DNA of 64,000 bases, taken from NCBI GenBank assembly GCA_034506315.1, contig JAPDPT010000006.1, positions 30,011-94,010 of the forward strand. The letters are read 5' to 3'. Origin of the DNA: a candidate division KSB1 bacterium. Lineage in GTDB: Bacteria; Zhuqueibacterota; Zhuqueibacteria; Oleimicrobiales; Geothermoviventaceae. A program made the translations under genes and the position numbers. This document shows, one piece after another, positions 35,992-44,058 of the stretch. The notes under the pieces were generated by a model. It was not told the origin of the DNA. It saw only the letters and a program-made list of their open reading frames with translations, and made no database searches. The stretch's first letter is position 1; the number at the start of each line of letters is the position of its first letter.

Positions 35992-38900
35992 GGGTCTTCC
36001 CTCCTGAAAGGAGATAGTCCGGAATTAGGTTCTTCCGGAAGTAGAGCTGGCCTGCCAGAACGGGATCTTCCTCGGCTAGTCCCAGCCGATGTTTCTGGTT
36101 GTCCCAATCGGCGACGTAAGAGAATTCTGCCAACACCCCGAAGGGTGAAGAGAGGGAGTCCGTCCCGGCCGGCAACCTGATTTCAAGCCGGTTTTCACCC
36201 TGGGAGAGGAACTCGGTGAGCTTATGGACATGCCACGAGCCAGCGGTCGGCCCGTTTCCCTGCACGTGGGCAAGGTACTGCCCGTTCACGAAGAGATCAT
36301 AGGTGGAGCCGCAGAAGATCCGGACTTGCCCCTGCGCAGGCAGGCCTGGGATGTGCAGGCTCCCTGTGATGCGCCACTGGGCCCTGGGCAGGGAGTCGTT
36401 GCGCGGACCGGGCACGGCGCTCAAACACGCCGCAAGCAAGGGCAGCGTACGATGGCCCACCTGCAGGCTGTCCACCGCTTCCAGCGTTCCAGAGGCGAAG
36501 GCCAGCTCGCCCGTGAGGGAGTCGGTGAGCGATACTTCCCAGGACGAGTCGGCCGAAGCGGCCTCGTTCACCAGAGACAGCCCAAGCATCGGCGCGTACC
36601 TGGCGGCGTCTTTCAGTAGCAGCGTCAGGATGATGGAGCTGGCCCAGGGTGAGCGCAGATGGCGGCTCTCCGCGATCCGAAAAGCAGCTTCGAGGGTGAG
36701 CACGCTGGCGTCCTCCAAGGAGAACTGGGCGTCCTCGAACGTCAGGGAGGCGTCCTCCCAGAGGTAGCTGTTCGTTCGCTTCTGAAGAATCAGGGCTTGT
36801 TCCTTCCACCTCTGGGCGACCCGCGCCAAAGAGTCGCATTTGAGCCCGAAGCGTGCCCAGGCCTGATGAAACTCGTCCGCGTACCCGCCCGCCAGGGTAG
36901 CCGTGGTATCGAGGGTGTCCAGCATGGCCAGCGCCACGTTCGCCCGCTCCACCGCCGTACGGGCGAAGGCCTTCGTATAGTCCAAGAGGTGACCGACCTG
37001 GCCGGCCATTTCGTAGGCCGCTTCCTCCACGTGGTCGGCAGAGTCGGCCCTTCCGAGCAGCTCCGCGTAGGTTCCCACGGTACGGCAGTAGCGGGCCACC
37101 GCCGAGTCGGCGAGATTCCGGTAACCGATTGGGATGAGCAGGGCGATTTCGGCAAGGCGCCGGCGCGAACGCTCCACCCACTCGGTCTGTGTGCCGAATT
37201 GCTGGGCGAGCGCAAGATTCCGCCGGTGGTGGGTTAGCGTGCGCTCGACGATCGGGGCGACGGCTTTGCTGTAGAGCTGATTCCAGTACTCCAGCTCTGC
37301 CAGTGGCCCCAGGTCGGGTGGCACGGGTGCGGACAGGAGCCGGCGTGCCGCCTCGAAGCTCACCTCGGCGATCTTGTAGACCACATGGGTCGCCTTGAGC
37401 TTGGCAAGCTGGATCCAGCGCTGGGCCGCCTGGAGCGTTGTGTCGGGGGGAGTGACCCGACTGCCGCGCCCACCGGAGCTATCTCCGTGCGTGGCAGCGT
37501 ACTCGGCCGCGACCCTTTCCAGAACCGAGACGGCTTCCAGGTAAGCGGAGGCGGCTCTTTCGTAAAGCTGAGCGGCTTCCTCATCGATGGCCTTGAGTTT
37601 GACTGCCCGTCGTGTCGGATCCGCCTCGGCCACCTCCTGCCCGGCCCAGGTGTCGGCGAAGTCTTCGTACGCCTGGGCTATGCGGAACGTGGACGGATAC
37701 AGGCGAGGCGTGCCGAGCTGAGCGACACGGGTGTACATCCCCACCAGCTCTTTCAGAAGGTCTGCTTTGCGCTTCTTGCTCTGCCGGAGTTCCTCCTCAG
37801 GCAATCGGAACGCGATGCGTGCGTACTCGTCATACTTGAGCTCGGCCAGGGCGAAGAGGGCTTCGGCATGGTAATAATCGTTCCCGTCTAGCCCGCTGGC
37901 CCGTAGCCGAGTTGCCTGATCGACCGCCTTCTCGTACTCAAGCCGGGCCTGGACGAGATCACCCTGCTGGCGGTAGTACTCGCCCCGGCGGAAGTAGCTC
38001 TCCACCACCCGCGGCGAGTTCGGAAAGCGCTGAGCGTATTCGGCATAGATTTGGTTAGCGCTGGCGAGCTCGCCCAGTTTCAAGTAGTAGGAGGCGATGT
38101 CGAAGAAGAGGTCATCGGCCTCGCGTGCTCGGGGGAAGCGATCTACAAAGCGCCGGTTGACGCGAACGGCACTCCTCCAGTCCTCGGCCCGGACGTAGAA
38201 GGCGCTGGCATTGTACAGGGCGTCTTGCGCTCGGCTGCTGTCTGGGTGCAAGTCGGCGAGTTTTTCATACGTCGAGGCCGCCTCCGTGAAGCGCTGGAGC
38301 TCGCCGTAATCCAGGGCGAGATTGTTCATGGCGTCCAGCAGGTACCGTGAACCTCGGTAGCTGTCCACGAGCTTCTCGTAGAGTGGGACCGCGGCTGCGT
38401 AGTCGCGGGCCAGATCGAACTCGGTTGCGGCCTTGAAGAGGGCCAGGTCGGCAAATTCGATCTCCGGCACTTCGGCCACCACCCGTGCGAATTCCTGCCC
38501 CGCCGCGCTGTGGGATCCCTGGCGAGCCAGCGAATCGGCTGTGAGGAAGATCGCTTCGGCCAGCCGTCGGCGAGCTTTGCCGCGCAGCTCCTCGTCCCGG
38601 GTATCGCTCAGGATCTTTTTTGCCGCAAGCTCGGTGCTGCGGTAATCCTTCTTCCCAAAATAGCTTTCCAGAATAGCCAGACGGGCCTTTTCCAGGTGCT
38701 CGCTGTTGGGGAAGCGCAGTACAAGCGTCTTGAAGTAGCGCAGAGCCTGGTCAAACTGGCGGTGGTTGTAGAACAGGGCCCCCGCGCTGGCCAGCATCAG
38801 GCCGGTCTTCTCTTCGTCCGGGAAAAGTCGGATAAAGTTGTCGTAGGCTTCCACCAGACGCTGTTCGGGAGGCGAAAGGGTCGGCCCGCTGCGCCCAGTG

Positions 38901-40444
38901 GAATCGCTCTCGCTTTTCACGATCTCTTGTGCGACGGCGACGGCATTTTCAGCGGCCATCTTCTGGTAGGGTGAGCCAAGATAGGTGTTACTGAGAGCAA
39001 TGTACTGTCGGAAAGCCTCTTGGCGCTCTCCCAGCTTCGTGTCGAGAATGAGGGCCAAATTCCAGTGCACTTGAGCCGCCAGCGTGTCGCTGGGGAAGTG
39101 CTTCAGGAAGATGCCTGCCTGACGCACGTACTCCCGGTAGACGTCGGTATGCCCGGTCTCGGAAGCCCTGCTAAGCAGAAACTGCAGGTTATCGGCAAGG
39201 GCGTTGCGGGCTAAGCGCTCGGCTGTGCGGAGGGCCTCCGGGTTGCCCTGATTTTTCTGCCACCAGGCGCCGTCGAGAGCGTATTGCTCGAAGAGCCGCA
39301 GTCTTTCCTGCGAGGCAAGCTCCTCGTCTTGCAGTTTTCGGTGGGCCAGCACGATGCGATTCTGGATCTCGGGCGCCTGGGGGTGGTGTGGGTAGAGGGA
39401 GAGGAGCACCCGGTAAGCCTCGATGGCGTTGGCGTACTCCTCCTTCTCGTCGAAGTACACGTCGCCGATCTTCTTCAGAATGGTGAAGCCGTAGTCGCGG
39501 TCGCCGATCTCGCGGAGGAAGTTGGCAGCGGAGACGGGGCCGCCGAAGTCGAGGAAGCTGATCCCGATGTACTCGATGCCTTCCTCCTGGAGCGCCGGGT
39601 TACTGATCTTGTTGGCGCGGTCGTGGCGCTTGGCCAGGTTGATGTCGTCGGCTAGAAGCGTGAAGTACGCGATGGCTCGGGGATAGTCGCCCAGCCGGAA
39701 ATAACACCACCCGAGGCGGTATAGGGCTTCGTCATAACGCGGCGTCTCGTGAAAAGCCAGGAGCCGCTGGTAGATCTCGATGGCCTTCTCGATCTGGTTC
39801 ACCGGCGGGTTGAAATAGTATTCGGCTATCCGCATGAGAGCTTCGGGCACGTAAGGGGACTGAGGGAATTGATCGATGAGTTTCTGGTAAATGCTCAGGG
39901 CCTCGGACTGGCGGCCCTCTTCTTCCATCAAGAAGCCGGTGTTGTAGAGGGCGTCGTCCACGTACTTGCTCTGCGGAAATTGTTCGACCAGGGTGCGGTA
40001 GAGCTCCAGGACGCGCCGGTAATCCTTCCGGGGCTCCGGCGGCAGCTCGGCTACCTTGCCGCTGTCGTGGAGGGCCACCAGCCGCTCGTACTCTTCCATT
40101 CGCCGCTGGAAGTCCTCCTGGGCCTTGTAGTAGTAGAACTCGGCCAACCGGAAGAGCACCTTGTCGACCACCTTGCTCTCCGGATGACGGCTCAGGAAGT
40201 CCTCACCGTTGCGAATGCCTTGGTCCCGTAACTGCCGGATTTCATCCTGGAGTCGCTGGATCTCGCGCCGGTAGAACTCGCGGTAGCGAAGGAGCTCCTC
40301 TGGCGAGAAGCTGCGCAAGGAGTCGCTGGCGGAAAGGGCCACTGGAACATCCCCGCCGCGATCCTGCGACTGCGGGGATGCTGCCAGGGGAATCCACACC
40401 AGCAGTGCGAAGAGGAGCCGTAGTTTATTGCGTGCGCGTTGCAT
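35843..40444 (-). CDS. Giant periplasmic TPR protein (1533 residues)
   Basis: 1533 residues: signal peptide (about 1-25), a short coiled coil, then roughly 25 or more TPR-like repeats, for example KYVDDALYNTGFLMEE and YDEALYRLGWCYFRLGDYPRAI, to about residue 950. A helical region and a beta-rich, jelly-roll-like C-terminal domain (about 1300-1470) follow. Extended TPR proteins of this kind scaffold envelope machines (compare GltI/AgmK in Myxococcus). Start ATG 40444 overlaps the preceding gene by 20 bases. The last ~50 residues are basic, low-complexity and overlap the next gene by 149 bases, so the C-terminus may be a run-through after a frameshift. Confidence 0.87.
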   Translation of the reverse strand: MQRARNKLRLLFALLVWIPLAASPQSQDRGGDVPVALSASDSLRSFSPEELLRYREFYRREIQRLQDEIRQLRDQGIRNGEDFLSRHPESKVVDKVLFRLAEFYYYKAQEDFQRRMEEYERLVALHDSGKVAELPPEPRKDYRRVLELYRTLVEQFPQSKYVDDALYNTGFLMEEEGRQSEALSIYQKLIDQFPQSPYVPEALMRIAEYYFNPPVNQIEKAIEIYQRLLAFHETPRYDEALYRLGWCYFRLGDYPRAIAYFTLLADDINLAKRHDRANKISNPALQEEGIEYIGISFLDFGGPVSAANFLREIGDRDYGFTILKKIGDVYFDEKEEYANAIEAYRVLLSLYPHHPQAPEIQNRIVLAHRKLQDEELASQERLRLFEQYALDGAWWQKNQGNPEALRTAERLARNALADNLQFLLSRASETGHTDVYREYVRQAGIFLKHFPSDTLAAQVHWNLALILDTKLGERQEAFRQYIALSNTYLGSPYQKMAAENAVAVAQEIVKSESDSTGRSGPTLSPPEQRLVEAYDNFIRLFPDEEKTGLMLASAGALFYNHRQFDQALRYFKTLVLRFPNSEHLEKARLAILESYFGKKDYRSTELAAKKILSDTRDEELRGKARRRLAEAIFLTADSLARQGSHSAAGQEFARVVAEVPEIEFADLALFKAATEFDLARDYAAAVPLYEKLVDSYRGSRYLLDAMNNLALDYGELQRFTEAASTYEKLADLHPDSSRAQDALYNASAFYVRAEDWRSAVRVNRRFVDRFPRAREADDLFFDIASYYLKLGELASANQIYAEYAQRFPNSPRVVESYFRRGEYYRQQGDLVQARLEYEKAVDQATRLRASGLDGNDYYHAEALFALAELKYDEYARIAFRLPEEELRQSKKRKADLLKELVGMYTRVAQLGTPRLYPSTFRIAQAYEDFADTWAGQEVAEADPTRRAVKLKAIDEEAAQLYERAASAYLEAVSVLERVAAEYAATHGDSSGGRGSRVTPPDTTLQAAQRWIQLAKLKATHVVYKIAEVSFEAARRLLSAPVPPDLGPLAELEYWNQLYSKAVAPIVERTLTHHRRNLALAQQFGTQTEWVERSRRRLAEIALLIPIGYRNLADSAVARYCRTVGTYAELLGRADSADHVEEAAYEMAGQVGHLLDYTKAFARTAVERANVALAMLDTLDTTATLAGGYADEFHQAWARFGLKCDSLARVAQRWKEQALILQKRTNSYLWEDASLTFEDAQFSLEDASVLTLEAAFRIAESRHLRSPWASSIILTLLLKDAARYAPMLGLSLVNEAASADSSWEVSLTDSLTGELAFASGTLEAVDSLQVGHRTLPLLAACLSAVPGPRNDSLPRAQWRITGSLHIPGLPAQGQVRIFCGSTYDLFVNGQYLAHVQGNGPTAGSWHVHKLTEFLSQGENRLEIRLPAGTDSLSSPFGVLAEFSYVADWDNQKHRLGLAEEDPVLAGQLYFRKNLIPDYLLSGGKTHGERLAGGRLDANPDVTDGGEGPQPDKQARETRPATGRGKGNGSWDDIH

Positions 40445-43346
40445 GTTTGGCCGCGTCCCCTGCTTCTGATTGCCCATCCGAAGGCTTCTGGGGCGTTTCA
40501 AGTGGCGATTCGGACGTGGTGCGATCGAAGTACTCGCTTTCGAAGTAGCGCTGCTGCGCCTGGAGCCTCTCTTGGATCTGGAGTTGCCGGAGCTCGAGCT
40601 CCAGGCGCTGGATCCGTTCGCTGACCAGGACGAGGGACTGTTCGAGTTCGCGCTTTCGTTGGCCCAGGAGCCGGTCGATGGCCTGGGTGAATTCGGAATA
40701 GCGCGCCAGGGTCTCCTCCCGGTCGCGGAGCAGCGTGAGGGTAATGTCGCTCATGCCAAAGCCGGAGAAATCGGCCCAGCGGTTGAAGTCGGCGTCGATG
40801 ACTCGCACGTCCCGGCTGGCCACCCAGCCTTGCGTCCAGTTCACCTCTCCAGCCACTTGCTGGAGCCGGTTGCTGAGGAACTCGGCTTCCAAAGCCACGT
40901 CGCCACGGCCCAGGTCCCGGGCCAGGTGGGAGAGGGAATCGAGCTGGACGAGCAGGGCGCGCAGATGAGAGGATTCCCGGGTAGCCTCCAAACGCATCGA
41001 GTCCAGGATAGCGGCCACATAGCGGCTTGTCCCTTCGCGCAGCGCCAGCGGGTAATCGATGAAGTGGTTCACCCGTGTAATGGCCAGATCGCCGTGGTAC
41101 GTTTCCATCGTGCGGAAGAGACGGTGTAGAATCTTGTCGGTCTGGTAGACGACGTCGCGACGCCCCAATTGCTGGGCCGCCTCGCGCAGGCGATCGCAGC
41201 GGGCCATCAGGCTGGCAATCCGGGAGCGCTCGGAATTGAACTCCTGGAGCATCCGCACGCCCGCCGGCCCCGGATTTTCGAGCATCCAGAGCGCAAACGC
41301 GCATTGTTCCTTGGCCTCGAGGAGCTGGGGGTAGAGCTGGGCATCGCCCCGGTCGAGGATGATCCGCTCCAAGCTGTCCAGGGAGGTTTGCGTCCGGATC
41401 AGCCGCAGGCGTTCGTTGCCCCATTCCCGCGCCAGATCCTCCACGGTGCGCGCGTTCGTCACGTAGCGCAGATCCTCGAGGGCGTCTTCCTGGAGTCCCA
41501 GGATGCGTTTGCAGTGGGCGGCCAGCACGGTCGCCTCGTAGGCGTACTCCGACTCCTGGAAGCGCTGCCTGAGCTCCTCCGCGGCGGGAATGGCGCTGGT
41601 GTAGTCCCCGAGCTTGACGTAAGCCCAGGCCAGGCCGAGGAGGGCCTCCTCATAGCCGGGAAGGTCCGGTCGCACCTTCTCGAGATAGTCCACGGCTGCC
41701 TGGAAATCCCCCTCTTCGTAAGCGATGAAACCCATCTTCACAAGGGCGACGTTGGCGATCTGGGCTTCCAGAAAGCCCCGGCCCGGGCTATCGCGGAGCT
41801 CGGCCAACTTCTGGAAGATCCGCTTGGCGGCCTCGAGGCCCTCCGATCTCGCCAGGGCGGTCCCCAGAAGGAGCCGCCCCTGTAAGCCAATGCTTGCCTG
41901 GGCGGGGACTCTCCGCAGGGCCTCGGCGGCCTCAGCGGCTCGACCCCGCTCCAGGTGCCACAGACCGGCCAGGAAGTGTCCGGCTGCCTGGTCCTGCTCT
42001 GGCAGGGTGGCCGCGCTTTGCAAGAACTGGGCGTACGCCTCTTCGACCTCTACGGGTTGGCCCAAATGAGCGAGGCAGAGGAGGCGCAGAGCCGCCAGCG
42101 CGGAGTAGGAGGGCGGCACTCCGCGCATGGCCATAAGGTCCTGGTACTCTGCCATGGCCTCTTGGTACCGGCAGAGGGCGAAGAGGCATTCGGCCCGATA
42201 GAATCGAGCGGGTGCGAGGTTATAGCCGTAGGCCGCAAAGGATTGGAGGACGTGCGCGAGGCGCAACTCGGCAAGGGCGAACTGCCCGTCGGCGTAGGCT
42301 TCGCTGGCCAGATCCAGGGCCCTCTGCAGCATCCGTTCCCGCTCGGCCGGGGTCGCGCTGTCCAGGAGCTCTTCGTAGATGATCTCGTGGAATGTGCGTG
42401 CCAGCTCGGTGTCTACCCACTGACTCTTCTTCCACTCGTCGAGAAGCTGAGACAAGGGGATGGCGTCGCCACGGCTGAAACGCGCGTACCCGAAGGCTTC
42501 CAGCACGCGGGGATCCAGCTGTCCGAGGATCTTCGCTTTGGCATCGACGACCAAGGCGGCGAGCTGGGGCCAGGCCTCGGCCGCCTCGCTCAACTCATCG
42601 AGCCCGTTGAGGACGTGGACAAGCCGCGAAAGCTCGTACATGTACTCGTCGACGAGCCTGGGGTCCAGGGGTTCGGTCTTACCCCAAGTGGAGACGGCCT
42701 GAAGCAGCGTTTCCTGCGCCGCATCGATCTCGGCCACGACGTCGAATCGCCCGAGGGAAGTGGCCTCCCTGCGCAGCCCCTCGAGCCTGTCGTAGGCTCG
42801 CACGACCTCCCCTAACTCGAACTCGACCCGGCGGAGAAGGAAGAGTCGACGTTGGGCAAGATCTGTCTCCAGGGCCAGATTGTCCACTGCCCTGGCGACC
42901 TGAGCTTTGAGGTCCCGTACAGCCCAGAGAAGGTCAATCCGCCCGAGGTCCAGGGACTGCCGTTCCAAGGAATCGAGTTTGTCGAAGATGGTTACCATGG
43001 AGGTCAGTTCCGCGCCATACTCGCGCGAAAGGCTATCGGCCCGGCGATACACCAGCTGGAACCCTTGACGGGAGCGAGGCCATCCGGGCCATCCGCGTGC
43101 GTTCACCTCGGCGCGGATCTCGTCGATCAGGCCGATCAGGAAGCGCTCGCGCAGAATCAGATCCTCCACAAACGGCCTGGCCTCTGCATTCACGTAGCGG
43201 CGCCTTGCCTGGTCGAAGGTCGGTGCGGGTCGATCGCTGAGGAAATCGGTGCGCCCCTCGACGGCATGGCTTTCGCACGGAGCGAAGGTTAGCCCCGACA
43301 CCAGTGCGAGAGGCAGGACAATCCAAGAGCGTGCTCTCGTCCTCAA
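40425..43346 (-). CDS. Large secreted TPR/coiled-coil protein
   Basis: 973 residues from TTG at 43346 (GAGG upstream; GTG at 43382 would add 12). Signal peptide (about 1-28), a helical N-terminal third, TPR-like repeats in the middle (about 350-650; ALLGLAWAYVKLGDYTSAI) and a C-terminal coiled coil (about 860-950), ending Ser/Glu-rich. It probably lies in the periplasm. First gene of the reverse operon; it resembles its 1533-residue neighbour only in repeat type. No catalytic motifs. Confidence 0.85.
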   Translation of the reverse strand: MRTRARSWIVLPLALVSGLTFAPCESHAVEGRTDFLSDRPAPTFDQARRRYVNAEARPFVEDLILRERFLIGLIDEIRAEVNARGWPGWPRSRQGFQLVYRRADSLSREYGAELTSMVTIFDKLDSLERQSLDLGRIDLLWAVRDLKAQVARAVDNLALETDLAQRRLFLLRRVEFELGEVVRAYDRLEGLRREATSLGRFDVVAEIDAAQETLLQAVSTWGKTEPLDPRLVDEYMYELSRLVHVLNGLDELSEAAEAWPQLAALVVDAKAKILGQLDPRVLEAFGYARFSRGDAIPLSQLLDEWKKSQWVDTELARTFHEIIYEELLDSATPAERERMLQRALDLASEAYADGQFALAELRLAHVLQSFAAYGYNLAPARFYRAECLFALCRYQEAMAEYQDLMAMRGVPPSYSALAALRLLCLAHLGQPVEVEEAYAQFLQSAATLPEQDQAAGHFLAGLWHLERGRAAEAAEALRRVPAQASIGLQGRLLLGTALARSEGLEAAKRIFQKLAELRDSPGRGFLEAQIANVALVKMGFIAYEEGDFQAAVDYLEKVRPDLPGYEEALLGLAWAYVKLGDYTSAIPAAEELRQRFQESEYAYEATVLAAHCKRILGLQEDALEDLRYVTNARTVEDLAREWGNERLRLIRTQTSLDSLERIILDRGDAQLYPQLLEAKEQCAFALWMLENPGPAGVRMLQEFNSERSRIASLMARCDRLREAAQQLGRRDVVYQTDKILHRLFRTMETYHGDLAITRVNHFIDYPLALREGTSRYVAAILDSMRLEATRESSHLRALLVQLDSLSHLARDLGRGDVALEAEFLSNRLQQVAGEVNWTQGWVASRDVRVIDADFNRWADFSGFGMSDITLTLLRDREETLARYSEFTQAIDRLLGQRKRELEQSLVLVSERIQRLELELRQLQIQERLQAQQRYFESEYFDRTTSESPLETPQKPSDGQSEAGDAAKHATRTQ

Positions 43347-44058
43347 GGGCAGTTCCTCACACCTCAGGATGGATAACCCCACGGGGAGCGGCTATCTTCA
43401 CGGATGACCCTTTCCAATCCGATCCTCTTCGGAAAGCCGTCCGGTCTGCCTGGCCAACCGGTATCGCCTCGCCGTCGCCACCGATGATCCGTTCTCGCAA
43501 CGGCTCGGCGTCCGGCGTGGCCTTACGCTGCCGGTTCATGTTCTCCGCGACCCGTCCGGGCGATTCTGGGTTAATGATCGTCGACTGGGGCCCAAACCTT
43601 AGATCGGCGGTTGAGAGGCAAAATGCGCCTGAGATGGGGTAAGGCAATGCTCGCTCGGGCCGATCGGCCATACCCAGGTACGGGGAGGGGGATTGTAACG
43701 CGGGCGAAATCAGTCCTTGCGCGGGCAGAGGTCATGGTATATATTGGCGCTTGAAGGCAAGGGCTGGCCTGGAGTCCGGAAGGGAGGGTGAGCCGTGGGA
43801 GGAGGGCGTCCGAGCCAGGGTCGGGGGGAGCGGATTGCGTGCGTCCAAAAGCGGGAAGTGTCACGGGGGCACAAACGATCTGCGCGCGCCGGGGGTCGGA
43901 GGGGAAAGACGAGTTTCGCGCATCTGCAAGGGAAGCTCCGTAGAGGGGGGACATCCTCGTTGCGAAGGCCGATTCCATCTCTTCCCCATGGTTTTCCACT
44001 CTCTCCGAGCCGGCTAACCTTGGAACGGGGGCGACAGCCACAAGCCCGGAGGTTAGAC
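43347..44058. other. Divergent intergenic region and long leader of the TonB receptor operon
   Basis: About 700 bases between the divergent genes. It contains the forward promoter at 43717-43745 and a ~300-base leader before the receptor ATG at 44059. I found no known riboswitch: no cobalamin-box pattern is visible. A possible minus-strand promoter (TTGGAA-N17-TAGCCG, 43417-43389) is too weak to list separately. The small open frames here are not protein-like. Confidence 0.6.
43717..43745 (+). promoter_or_regulatory. Promoter of the TonB receptor/secretome operon (TTGCGC-N17-TATATT)
   Basis: TTGCGC at 43717-43722, a 17-base spacer and TATATT at 43740-43745. The transcript would carry a leader of about 300 bases before the first gene. 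Confidence 0.6.

Noticed and set aside
43389..43417. Minus-strand promoter TTGGAA-N17-TAGCCG for the TPR operon
   Set aside because: The -10 lacks the final T that the other sites share; too weak to list.
43752..44058. Cobalamin riboswitch ahead of the TonB receptor
   Set aside because: The leader lacks a recognisable B12 box and its companion conserved blocks.
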